From: CALHVX01 sp964640725
GTDB lineage: Bacteria; Pseudomonadota; Gammaproteobacteria; Pseudomonadales; Azotimanducaceae
Length of the DNA: 42,290 nt
Assembly (NCBI GenBank): GCA_964640725.1
Contig: CAZXIJ010000032.1
Span: 1 to 42,290, forward strand
Direction: 5' to 3'
Made by a program: the position numbers and the translations under genes. Below the pieces are notes generated by a model that saw nothing but the letters and a program-made list of their open reading frames with translations, searched no databases and had not been told where the DNA came from. Positions within the stretch are counted from its first letter, which is position 1. Each line of letters begins with the position of its first letter. Positions 26,004 through 33,331 of this stretch are shown in pieces.

Positions 26004-26695
26004 GCGGTCGTCATATCGCCCTGGTCGAAGACGACGAGGTGATCCGGGAAAACTATGCGGACATGCTGCGCAGCGAGGGCTTCGAGGTCGAGGCCATTGC
26101 CACGGAGCACGAGGCCCGGATGCGCTTCGAGCGGTCGTTGCCGGAGATGGTGCTGCTGGATATCGCCCTGGACGGCAACCCGGAAGCGGGCTACGGCATC
26201 TGTGCCTGGCTGCGCGAGCGGTCGAAGACGTTGCCGATCGTCTTTCTGACCTCCCATTCAAGCAACGTTGACCGGATCTCCGGCCTGCGGCTGGGCGCTG
26301 ATGACTACATCACCAAGGATACGGCGGTGGACTACATCGTGATCCGCATGCGCTCCCTGTTCCGCCGCATCGACGCGCTGGCCGGCACCCAGGCGCCCCC
26401 GGGCCGGTCGGTGAGCGATCTGGTGCTGAACGATGTGACGCTGCTGGCGACCTGGAAGGGACACAGCCTGGGCCTGAGCCTGACCCAGTTCTGGATGCTG
26501 CGGGCGCTGGTCGATCATCCGGGCCAGGTGCTCAGTCACAAGATGCTGATGCAGGCGGCCAACGTGATCATCGAGCCGAACACGGTGGTTGCGCACATCA
26601 AGGCCATTCGCACCAAGTTTCGGGAGATCGAGCCCGAGTTCGAGGCGATTCGAACGGAAAGAGGCAGCGGTTACCGCTGGGCACCGCCCATGTGA
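26000..26695 (+). CDS. Response regulator with winged-helix output domain
   Basis: A 231-residue regulator. The receiver domain has the acidic pocket VEDDE, the phospho-acceptor D54 in VLLDIALDGN, T84 in FLTSH and the lysine K106 in DDYITKD. The loop after D54 (DGNPEAGYGI) is longer than usual. The OmpR/PhoB-type output domain spans about 135-231 with LGLSLTQFWMLRAL, VLSHKMLMQAAN, VVAHIKAIRTKF and the end ERGSGYRWAPP. The receiver resembles regulators described with proteobacterial dedicated sortase systems, but no sortase gene is present. Targets may include the neighbouring sigma factor gene; that is inference. Confidence 0.92.
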   Translation: MSGRHIALVEDDEVIRENYADMLRSEGFEVEAIATEHEARMRFERSLPEMVLLDIALDGNPEAGYGICAWLRERSKTLPIVFLTSHSSNVDRISGLRLGADDYITKDTAVDYIVIRMRSLFRRIDALAGTQAPPGRSVSDLVLNDVTLLATWKGHSLGLSLTQFWMLRALVDHPGQVLSHKMLMQAANVIIEPNTVVAHIKAIRTKFREIEPEFEAIRTERGSGYRWAPPM

Positions 26696-26737
26696 TTGGC
26701 TCGCTCAGTCGTCCTCATTTCGCGTCATAAAGCATTT

Positions 26738-26766
26738 TTGTTCGTCATATTGCCTGCATGTAAGAC
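26738..26766 (+). promoter_or_regulatory. Possible sigma-70 promoter before the ECF-like sigma factor gene
   Basis: TTGTTC (26738-26743) and TAAGAC (26761-26766) are separated by 17 nt, in a short AT-richer stretch between the response regulator stop and the sigma factor start. The boxes match consensus only moderately. A 54-nt leader would follow. Confidence 0.35.
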
Positions 26767-26820
26767 CAACTACCGCTCCCCATACTCAGGACCGTCTGAA
26801 GACTGTGTTCGGGGGAACGG

Positions 26821-27477
26821 ATGTTTATCTCAGGCGCGACGGCGGTGCTCAAAGAGGCGCCCAATCGCGAAAACAACAGTAACAAAAGCGCTACTGAGTT
26901 AGTAAGTGCTTGCTATCCATCACTTCTGGCGTTGATGAAACGCCGCACCGGCGACGCCATGCTGGCCGAGGATCTGGCCCAGGAGTCTGTCCTGGTGCTG
27001 CTCGAGCGCCTTGAGCGGGAACCGCTCGATGATCCCGGTGCCGTGGGGGGCTATCTGCGGCAGACAGCCCTCTACCTGCATATTGGCCGGATTCGGGAGG
27101 CGGAGCGGCGGGCGACGGATTGCCGCGCTACCTTGCCCGAGCGCGCTGCGGGAGATGGCCCTTTTGCCTCTCGGCTGGCCCAGGAGCGGCGCCGGGAGCT
27201 GCTTCGTCGTATCGAAGCGCTTCCGACGCCGCGGGACCGGGCGCTACTCCGGCTCTACCTCCTGGAGCAGAGGGGCAAGGTCCGCATCTGTCAGGAGCTC
27301 GGGGTCAGCGAGGCTCATTTCAAACGGGTGCTCTCCCGCGCCAAGCGTCGTCTTCTGGCCGTGGATGATCCGTCTTCAGCGCCGGTGGCTGAACCATGTC
27401 TGCCAGAAGGCTCCCGGGTCCCCACAGGTAGCTGTCGTTCAGCGCCGCCTGAGCTGCGTAGCCTGGCTGTCGCATAA
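26821..27477 (+). CDS. ECF-type RNA polymerase sigma factor
   Basis: A 218-residue protein. Region 2 is recognisable in ACYPSLLALMKRRTGDAMLAEDLAQESVLVLLERL. Region 4 is LPTPRDRALLRLYLLEQRG followed by the helix-turn-helix ICQELGVSEAHFKRVLSRAKRRLL, ending near residue 181. The last about 37 residues overlap the convergent desaturase gene and look like antisense sequence, so they may be a non-essential tail. GGGGGA precedes the ATG at 26821 by 5 nt. No anti-sigma factor is adjacent. It lies between a two-component system and an acyl-metabolism operon and could control either. Confidence 0.82.
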   Translation: MFISGATAVLKEAPNRENNSNKSATELVSACYPSLLALMKRRTGDAMLAEDLAQESVLVLLERLEREPLDDPGAVGGYLRQTALYLHIGRIREAERRATDCRATLPERAAGDGPFASRLAQERRRELLRRIEALPTPRDRALLRLYLLEQRGKVRICQELGVSEAHFKRVLSRAKRRLLAVDDPSSAPVAEPCLPEGSRVPTGSCRSAPPELRSLAVA

Positions 27478-28375
27478 GCCGGGCGTGCAGCCCGGGCAGC
27501 TCAGCAAAGGACACCGACGCCAATAGGTGGTGCTCCAGGTGGTAGTTGATGTTGTGCGGGGCAAACAGGAACCGCTCAAGGGGCCCGCAGATGATGGTGC
27601 GGGTGCTCGTGAGCTCGCTGTCCCGCGCCAGCGCAAAGTGCTCGGCAATGCTGCGCAGCCGCATGATGATGGGCAGCACCAGCAGGATGGGCGCCAGCCA
27701 CAGGGCGATAAAGAAACCCCAACCGCCAGCCACGGTCAGCGCGACGGCGACGGTCAGGTAGAACGCCAGCCTCGCGCGGCCGATCTGCCGATCCAATTGC
27801 GGGTTGCTCCCAACGGTCGTTGCCCCGGCAGGCCCCTTGCTTGCGGCATCGACGCCGGTCAGGTGGGTGAACGAGCGAATCAGGTAGGCGATGCTGCGTG
27901 CCCAGGAGCGCAGCAGAAAGCCGTAGCCTTTGCCCGATACGGGAAACTGCCAGTGGCGCGCCTCTTCCGGCTGTCCGAGCTTGCGCACCCAGTCCGGGTC
28001 TTTGGCGGTGTTGGCGTGCCGGTGATGAGCCAGATGGTCGGTGCGATATTTGCGCATGCTCACGAGCATCGGCGCGCCCAGCAGCACCTCGCCCCAGAAC
28101 TCGTTCACCCAGCGCACCGGGTGTGCCAGAGAATGCGTGGCCTCATGCATGAGGACCAGCAGCGCGTGCTGCCGGGCCGCGATCACGACCCAGGCCAGCG
28201 GCAGAGCGGCCCAAAACCAGGCGGTGCCGTGCAGCAGTACCATCGCCGTGATGGTGATGGCCAGCACGGCGTAGTCAAAGAGCATGGCTCGCAGCAGGGC
28301 CCCGGGACGGGCACCGCGACAGAAAGCCCGCAGCTGCGTCAGAACCTTTCGGTCGAAGGCAATCGTTGCTGTCAT
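27320..28375 (-). CDS. Fatty acid desaturase family membrane protein
   Basis: A 351-residue di-iron membrane enzyme. All three histidine boxes are present: HEATH (77-81), HLAHHRH (114-120) and HLEHH (279-283), separated by hydrophobic helices in the usual pattern. It introduces a double bond or hydroxyl into an acyl chain or related lipid; the substrate is unknown. The ATG at 28375 has an AGGAGG site overlapping the stop of the upstream gene, so it is the third gene of an operon. Its 3' end overlaps the convergent sigma factor gene by 158 bp, all downstream of the last histidine box. Confidence 0.92.
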   Translation of the reverse strand: MTATIAFDRKVLTQLRAFCRGARPGALLRAMLFDYAVLAITITAMVLLHGTAWFWAALPLAWVVIAARQHALLVLMHEATHSLAHPVRWVNEFWGEVLLGAPMLVSMRKYRTDHLAHHRHANTAKDPDWVRKLGQPEEARHWQFPVSGKGYGFLLRSWARSIAYLIRSFTHLTGVDAASKGPAGATTVGSNPQLDRQIGRARLAFYLTVAVALTVAGGWGFFIALWLAPILLVLPIIMRLRSIAEHFALARDSELTSTRTIICGPLERFLFAPHNINYHLEHHLLASVSFAELPGLHARLMRQPGYAAQAALNDSYLWGPGSLLADMVQPPALKTDHPRPEDDAWRGRAPV

Positions 28376-28384
28376 AACGCCCTC

Positions 28385-29134
28385 CTAGGCGGCGAGTTCC
28401 TGGGGATTGTTACCAAACTCCGGGGCCAGGTCAGCGCTCTCAAACGCGGCCGTGACCATGTTGCTGTAGAGCTCGCCGGTGACCCGCATGGCATAGCTGG
28501 CGATAGCCAGCTCATCTTCGCTGGTGATCAGCTGGTCGATGTAGCCCTGCATCGCCTTGGTGTGGCCCACGTCAATCGTGGTGTGGTCCTGCAGGAAAGA
28601 CATGGCCTCGCGGGTCACTCCCATATCAGCGAGGGTCGCCATGTAGTTGGCGCCAAAGCTGGTTGGCATGGCTTCCAGGAAGTACAGATAGCCCAGGTAG
28701 CCGACGGCGTTGTGGTTGTAGATCTGATAGAACGGGAAGGCCAGCAGCGCTGTGGTTGCGGGCAGCGGTTGCGAAGAAGGCACCGTTGACGTGTCCAGGC
28801 CACAGGTCGCCGCATCGTTCAGCGCCAGCTGGTCATGGCCAACTTCCGAAATCGCGTGGCGCAAGAACGGCTTCACCATCGAGCGCTGCTCGCCGCGAAA
28901 GAACACCGTCGCCAGTGCCTGCAGCTGCGGGTTCTCGCGGGTGTGGTGAAACACTTCTCGCATGAGGGCGGCGTAGTGCGGAAGTTTCAGGCTGCCTTTC
29001 CACAGGCGCTGCATCCCGTCGCAGCTGTTGAAGTCGGCGATGACCTCCTGAAAGACCCGGTCCATCTCCACCTTGGGGTTCAGGTCTGCGCCGTTCCGGG
29101 TCGGGGCGATGCTGTTGTGCTCAGGCTGCGACAT
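28385..29134 (-). CDS. Heme-oxygenase-like di-iron oxidase (HDO) family protein
   Basis: A 249-residue all-helical protein of the iron-containing redox enzyme type, a group that includes UndA, BesC and the SznF central domain. The candidate metal ligands fit the family pattern: E97 and H100 in SEVGHDQ (E-x2-H), E154 in YFLEAMP, and H184, D188 and H191 in DHTTIDVGH (H-x3-D-x2-H). Family members activate oxygen to hydroxylate, cleave or decarboxylate lipid or amino-acid substrates. It is the middle gene of a three-gene operon: it overlaps the acyltransferase gene by 14 nt and lies 9 nt before the desaturase gene. GAGGAA precedes the ATG. Reaction unknown. Confidence 0.82.
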   Translation of the reverse strand: MSQPEHNSIAPTRNGADLNPKVEMDRVFQEVIADFNSCDGMQRLWKGSLKLPHYAALMREVFHHTRENPQLQALATVFFRGEQRSMVKPFLRHAISEVGHDQLALNDAATCGLDTSTVPSSQPLPATTALLAFPFYQIYNHNAVGYLGYLYFLEAMPTSFGANYMATLADMGVTREAMSFLQDHTTIDVGHTKAMQGYIDQLITSEDELAIASYAMRVTGELYSNMVTAAFESADLAPEFGNNPQELAA

Positions 29135-29801
29135 GGCTTTGTTCCTCGTTGTTTGTTTGGGTATTGACTGCAGGTCGCTCGCAAAGGTTGTCGATTGCGG
29201 CGTCGGGGTAAGGGGTGCCGTGCTGCTGCAGGGATTTCAGGAACGGCGAGCGCAACTTGCGCAGGTGTGCTTCGTCGGTCAGCTGCAGCACCATGGAATT
29301 CACGGCGCCGTAGTCCCGGTGCACGATTCGGCCCAGGTGCGGCCGATAGCCCAGACGTTTAAAGAACGACACCAGATGATCGTTGCAGTCGATGTAGTCG
29401 CGCTCGATACCCTGGCTGAGCGCGTGTTCGTAGGTGGCACGGGCCATAAGCATCGGCAGGCGAGTGCAGCGCCATGGCTCGGCGACCATCAGCTTGGTGG
29501 TGATGCTGCTGCGGGCACGAGCGGTCGGCGACAGTTGGTCGATGCCGTATAGCCCTTCGTACTTGCCCAGGTCGTGATCGCCGGCGAGCGTGGTCATGAG
29601 GGTGGCGACAATGTCACCGTTGTGGTCCCTGGCAACAAACAGGTTGCCGGCGTTCACCAGCGGGTCAGTCAGTGCTTCGGCCTGATGGTCGGTGAGCGGA
29701 TCACCCAGGTGTCTGCTCATTCCCTCTACATAGATCCGGTACCAGAAGCGATGCACATCCGTGAGCTCGCCGATTCCAGCGAGCGATATTGCTGCGCGCA
29801 T
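29121..29801 (-). CDS. FeeM/LuxI-like acyltransferase (GNAT superfamily)
   Basis: A 226-residue protein of the autoinducer-synthase-like branch of the GNAT fold, resembling N-acyl amino acid synthases and PEP-CTERM-associated acyltransferases. Visible are FWYRIYVEGMSR near the start, where LuxI/FeeM proteins have RY.VY, NLFVARDHNGDIVATLMT, ARSSITTKLMVAEPWR, MLMARATYEHALSQGI and CNDHLVSFFKRLGYRP. Such enzymes join an acyl chain from acyl-ACP or acyl-CoA to an amine. A strong site AAGGAAGGA precedes the ATG at 29801. First gene of the operon with the HDO-type oxidase and the desaturase. An ordinary acetyltransferase remains the alternative. Confidence 0.7.
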   Translation of the reverse strand: MRAAISLAGIGELTDVHRFWYRIYVEGMSRHLGDPLTDHQAEALTDPLVNAGNLFVARDHNGDIVATLMTTLAGDHDLGKYEGLYGIDQLSPTARARSSITTKLMVAEPWRCTRLPMLMARATYEHALSQGIERDYIDCNDHLVSFFKRLGYRPHLGRIVHRDYGAVNSMVLQLTDEAHLRKLRSPFLKSLQQHGTPYPDAAIDNLCERPAVNTQTNNEEQSHVAA

Positions 29802-30097
29802 AAGTGTCCTTCCTTTACGTCTTGCTGTTGGACGAGGACAGCTTCACCAGCGCAGCGGGCGTCTGATTGTTGTTCAGATCTTGTGAGCGCTCGCGACAAA
29901 GCCTCCTCGTTAAAGGACTGCAATGAAGCGGTAAAAGGTCTCACCCCGTTTTTTGGTCGGGCGACAAAGAGAGGGGCGGGTTTGCAAACGATTTATTTTT
30001 TTGCGAACCCTGCGACCTTTTCAAAGGTTTGCGCATCTAGTTCAGTGAGAGGGCAGTGACCGCACTGTCGGAAGAGAGCACCAACGGAGCAATAGAG
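29802..30097. promoter_or_regulatory. Divergent intergenic region with palindromes between the acyltransferase operon and urcA
   Basis: A 296-bp stretch without a convincing gene, with AT-richer parts. It holds the perfect palindrome GTTTGCAAAC (29980-29989), the inverted repeat ACCTTT-TC-AAAGGT (30015-30028), and GCGAACC (30003-30009) and GGTTTGC (30026-30032) half-site-like words. These could bind a regulator acting on both flanking genes. No clear -10/-35 pair could be assigned on either strand. Confidence 0.4.
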
Positions 30098-30436
30098 ATG
30101 AAACGACTGATCGCGACCTGCACCCTGGCCGTTGCCGCCGCTACCGCCACCACCGCCTTTGCTGATAACCAGTACGGTATCGTCATTGACGAGCGCGATT
30201 TTCGAACGGAGCAGTCAGTGAAGGCGCTCTACAAGCGTATTCGCCGTGAAGCTCGCAATACCTGCCCGACCTACTTTGTGAGCCGGGACATGCGGGAGAT
30301 TGCCAACTGCCGGTCGGATGTTGAGGCGGACCTGGTCAGCAAGATCAATCACCCACTGCTGAATGCTTATGTAGAAGGTACGGAATCCCTGCGCCTTGCT
30401 CTGGCAGAACGCAAGGAGCGCGAGAACCGTTCCTGA
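30098..30436 (+). CDS. UrcA family exported protein
   Basis: A 112-residue protein with a signal peptide (MKRLIATCTLAVAAATATTAFA-D). The mature part begins VIDERDFRTEQSVKALYKRIRREARNTCPTYF and continues to NCRSDVEADLVSKINHPLLNAY. This is the UrcA pattern: alpha-helical LY.RI..A, a first cysteine, a second cysteine before A/V-rich helices, and P.L. The two cysteines may form a disulfide. UrcA proteins are common in Alpha- and Gammaproteobacteria; their role is not established. The ATG at 30098 has GGAG upstream; an in-frame GTG at 30056 would precede the signal peptide. Confidence 0.85.
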   Translation: MKRLIATCTLAVAAATATTAFADNQYGIVIDERDFRTEQSVKALYKRIRREARNTCPTYFVSRDMREIANCRSDVEADLVSKINHPLLNAYVEGTESLRLALAERKERENRS

Positions 30437-30448
30437 GCGGCTGTTCGC

Positions 30449-31237
30449 CTAGCGGCAGTCCGGCGTTTTTCCGGACTGCCGTGCGGCCAAAGACAGCTTC
30501 ATGGCGCTGGGAATGCGCTCGTTGAGCTGATCGATACGTCGATCGCTGGATGGGTGAGTCGACATGAACTCAGGTTGTGACTTGCCGCCGCTGGCCGCTG
30601 CCATGTTTTGCCAAAGGCGAACGCTGGCGCGCGGATCGAAGCCTGCCTTCGCCATCAGGTCCAGCCCCAGCAGGTCGGCTTCCGACTCCTGCTTGCGACC
30701 GAAGGGCAAGATCACACCGACCTGAGCCCCCAGGCCCAGCAGCCCGAACAGCTGCTGCTTCATGGGCGAGGCAGAACCTGCTGCAACCTGCGCGAGCTGA
30801 ATACCCGTTTGGGTCAGAGTCGCTGTCGATACGCGTTCGTTGGAATGGCGGGCAAGCACGTGGGCCACTTCGTGGCCGATCACCGTTGCCAGCTGATCCT
30901 GGTTTTCTGCGACTTTGAGCAGGCCCGTGTACACGCCGATCTTGCCGCCGGGCAGCGCGAAAGCATTCGCCTGATCCTGATCGAAGACAGTCACTTCCCA
31001 CTCGGAGAGATTGCCGTTAGGCAGGGCGCGCACAATATGTTCGGAGACACACTGAACGTACTGGTTGGTGCTGCCGCTCGCGACCTGCGGGGTTTTCTGG
31101 CGAATGTCCTGATAGGCGGCAACGCCCATCTGGCTCATCTCTGATTCAGGAAAGAGCACCAGCTGGCTGCGGCCGAGGGGCGATGTCGCGCAGCTCGCAA
31201 GAAGGGCGAGCAATACGGGCAGGAGTGCGATGCGCAT
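30449..31237 (-). CDS. M48 family metallopeptidase, predicted lipoprotein
   Basis: A 262-residue zinc protease anchored to a membrane by a lipid: the lipobox LLASC ends at C16. The active site is VIGHEVAHVLARHSNER (H122, E123, H126) and the third ligand region is RKQESEADLLGLDLMAKAGFDP. STHPSSDRRIDQL closes the domain. The C-terminus carries a further cysteine (PDCR). It belongs with periplasmic M48 lipoproteins such as LoiP/YcaL, which help envelope protein quality control. It is the third M48 gene in this window. The start at 31237 is a clean ATG. Confidence 0.9.
   Translation of the reverse strand: MRIALLPVLLALLASCATSPLGRSQLVLFPESEMSQMGVAAYQDIRQKTPQVASGSTNQYVQCVSEHIVRALPNGNLSEWEVTVFDQDQANAFALPGGKIGVYTGLLKVAENQDQLATVIGHEVAHVLARHSNERVSTATLTQTGIQLAQVAAGSASPMKQQLFGLLGLGAQVGVILPFGRKQESEADLLGLDLMAKAGFDPRASVRLWQNMAAASGGKSQPEFMSTHPSSDRRIDQLNERIPSAMKLSLAARQSGKTPDCR
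30454..30480. terminator. Strong hairpin between urcA and the convergent M48 gene
   Basis: GGCAGTCCGG (30454-30463), a 7-nt loop CGTTTTT, then CCGGACTGCC (30471-30480): a perfect 10-bp stem, extendable by one more pair. It lies 18 nt after the urcA stop and inside the last codons of the M48 gene. No U-run follows on either strand, so it may end or stabilise transcripts rather than be a classical terminator. Confidence 0.4.
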
Positions 31238-31298
31238 GAGCGGAGTCCAAAGCGGGCGGACTGGCGATCATGCGACATCAAATATGGCGGTACAAGCG

Positions 31299-31706
31299 CT
31301 AGAGCAGGTAGCTTGGCCCACGGTCGCGATTGCCGCCGGCGCGCAGCACGGCCTGGGCCGGCGTGCGGTGATGCTCGTCGCTGACATCGCCCTGGGGGCC
31401 TTTGCTCAGCTGCCGCTGACACGCGTGCAGGAATGCCTCGGGCGGGGTTTCTTCCCAGGGAAGCTCATCGTCGTCGGCATCGAGATCGTCGAAGGTAGGC
31501 GCTGTGTCCCGTTCGACGTCGTCCAGATCGTTGATAAAATTGTCGTTGGCTGCGTCGTCAATCAGGTCGGCGAACAGATCGTCGTCCGGTTCGTAGTTGC
31601 CGAGGCCTTCGCCCAGGAAGTCGTCGTCGAAGCTGCGTTCGGCATCGCTCAGCGGGAAGCTGCGTGCTCGACCGTAGTCGAAATCCATGTCGTCGTGCTC
31701 GGCCAT
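31299..31706 (-). CDS. Acidic protein of unknown function
   Basis: A 135-residue protein, very rich in Asp and Glu (for example DDDFLGEGLGNYEPDDDLF and DDLDADDDELPWEE) up to about residue 90, with a basic, Gln/Arg-containing tail. No signal peptide, membrane segment or known domain is recognised. It is likely disordered. AGGAGAGG lies just before the ATG at 31706, which supports real translation. It precedes the M48 lipoprotein gene by 61 nt on the same strand and may be co-transcribed. Confidence 0.65.
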   Translation of the reverse strand: MAEHDDMDFDYGRARSFPLSDAERSFDDDFLGEGLGNYEPDDDLFADLIDDAANDNFINDLDDVERDTAPTFDDLDADDDELPWEETPPEAFLHACQRQLSKGPQGDVSDEHHRTPAQAVLRAGGNRDRGPSYLL

Positions 31707-31990
31707 TGATGCCTCTCCTGGTGCTCCGCGGTCGGCCCGCTGCGCGAGCCTGTTTTATCGTTGCTATGCCAATGAAATATAGGCGATGGGCAACCTCGCA
31801 CCGCGAACTGGTTCAAAGGTGGGCGCGGTGATCGCCGCCGGCCGCGCTCTGCCAGGACGGTTTTTGCGACCTGGCGCGCACTATGACTGGCTCCTGACAT
31901 TGCGCGGCAGCAGCCAACCCGTTCCCGCCGGCACCGTTGTTGCCGGCTTGCAGCGTGTGACTTTGCGCGGCGGCCCTGGCCCCGGCTTGC
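31707..31990. other. Intergenic region, no supported gene
   Basis: This 284-bp region lies between the acidic protein start and the MFS gene stop. Positions 31750-31785 are AT-rich and probably hold the promoter of the acidic protein gene. The rest is GC-rich. A 90-codon plus-strand frame from 31786 has no ribosome site and a low-complexity Gly/Pro/Arg product. Confidence 0.5.
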
Positions 31991-33316
31991 CTATAGCCGG
32001 GGCGTTGGCCGGCCGCGATTGGGGATGGTCAGGCTCACCGCGAGGAGCAGGACGATGACCAGCAGGCAGGCCAGTATGGCGCTGTCGTAGCTGGCGCCGA
32101 AGTCCCGGGCGATGCTGAAGGCCACGGGGCCGATCGCGCTTGCGAAGACCGTAATCGCCGAGTTGAAACCGCTGATTTCGCCCAGATGCGCGGTGCCGTG
32201 ATGGCGCACGAATGCCAGATTCGAAATCACCACCCACAGCCCGCCCCCGCCGCCGAAGCCGACCACCAGCAAGCCGTAACCCCAGGGCGTACTGAGGTGC
32301 AGCATGCCCCAGGCGCCGAGGGCAAACAGGGCCAGCATGGCGAGCAGGAACGGTTTCATGGGCAGGCGATCCGCCAGAGTGCTGGCGATCAGATTGACGC
32401 TGGTAGACACAATCGCGGCCGGCAGAAAGTACTGGTAGGCCTCGGTGGCGGTGCGGCCGGCGGTGGCGAAGAGGTCCACCACGTGGAAGGTCATGGCGGT
32501 TCCGAACAGCGCGTGAATCGCAAGGCCGAGGCAGTAGGCCCAGTACTCGAGGCTGCGTCGTGCCTGCGCCAGCGTCTCGCTGTGCGCGATCGCCGCCGGC
32601 TTTGCGCGCGCGGAGTCAACGGGCGCATCGCCGTCTGGCTGCTGGCCACAGACAGCCGGATTGTCTCGCACCAGCAACCCGGCGACGACCCCGAACGCAG
32701 CAACGCTGAGCGCCAGCGTCAGCAGCGCGCCGCGCCAGCCATAGCTGTCGATCAACATGGCCAGCAACAGCGGGGCCATGGCAAAGCCCAGCGACACAAA
32801 CACGCCGCGAACGCCGGAGACCAGCCCGCGGCGGCGTTCAAACCACAGCAGCAGCACGTTCACGCTGGCGCTGGTCAGCACGCCCTGTCCGGTAAATCGG
32901 ACACCGAAGTAACACACGAAAATCAGCGGCGCCGAGATCCACGCGAGGCTCGTCCCCAGGACCCCGGCGATGCCGAGCGCAGCGCGGTCCAGCACCGCCA
33001 TCGCCAGCAGCACCAGCGCCAGCCCCAGGCAGGCAGCGACAATCATGATGCGGGCCCCGTGCCGGTCGAAGGCGCGGCCGGCGCGGGTCAGCAAGGTGGC
33101 GCTGGCGACGGTACCGAAAAAGTAGGCAGCCGACAGCTCCGTGCGGCTCAGGCCCAGGTGCTCCAGGAAGTAGTCGGTAAAGACGCCCATGCCCATGGTC
33201 TGGCCGGGCACGCTGAGCAGGAACCCCGCGGTCGACAGCAGCCAGATCACCCAGCCGTAAAACAGCGGCAAGCGCCGGGCCGGAAACGGCCAGTCAGTTC
33301 GCAGGCGTGCGAGCAC
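31991..33316 (-). CDS. MFS transporter
   Basis: A 441-residue, 12-helix transporter of the major facilitator superfamily. After helix 2 comes the signature-like loop RAGRAFDRHGARIMI (the G-x-x-x-D-R-x-G-R-R/K type). FYGWVIWLLSTAGFLLSVPGQTMGMGVFTDYF is the first helix region. The central cytoplasmic loop is at about residues 215-245. It resembles the monocarboxylate/oxalate-formate type of MFS, substrate unknown. The start is a GTG at 33316, 16 nt after the APC permease stop, suggesting one operon. Confidence 0.9.
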   Translation of the reverse strand: MLARLRTDWPFPARRLPLFYGWVIWLLSTAGFLLSVPGQTMGMGVFTDYFLEHLGLSRTELSAAYFFGTVASATLLTRAGRAFDRHGARIMIVAACLGLALVLLAMAVLDRAALGIAGVLGTSLAWISAPLIFVCYFGVRFTGQGVLTSASVNVLLLWFERRRGLVSGVRGVFVSLGFAMAPLLLAMLIDSYGWRGALLTLALSVAAFGVVAGLLVRDNPAVCGQQPDGDAPVDSARAKPAAIAHSETLAQARRSLEYWAYCLGLAIHALFGTAMTFHVVDLFATAGRTATEAYQYFLPAAIVSTSVNLIASTLADRLPMKPFLLAMLALFALGAWGMLHLSTPWGYGLLVVGFGGGGGLWVVISNLAFVRHHGTAHLGEISGFNSAITVFASAIGPVAFSIARDFGASYDSAILACLLVIVLLLAVSLTIPNRGRPTPRL

Positions 33317-33331
33317 AGAGTTCCCCGAGAG

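Noticed and set aside
29726..29944. 72-codon minus-strand frame leading into the acyltransferase gene
   Set aside because: It has a GTG start with no ribosome site and overlaps the acyltransferase start by 76 nt. It could be a leader peptide, but nothing beyond an open frame supports it.
31786..32058. 90-codon plus-strand frame in the gap before the MFS gene
   Set aside because: No ribosome site, Gly/Pro/Arg low-complexity product, and it overlaps the MFS 3' end.
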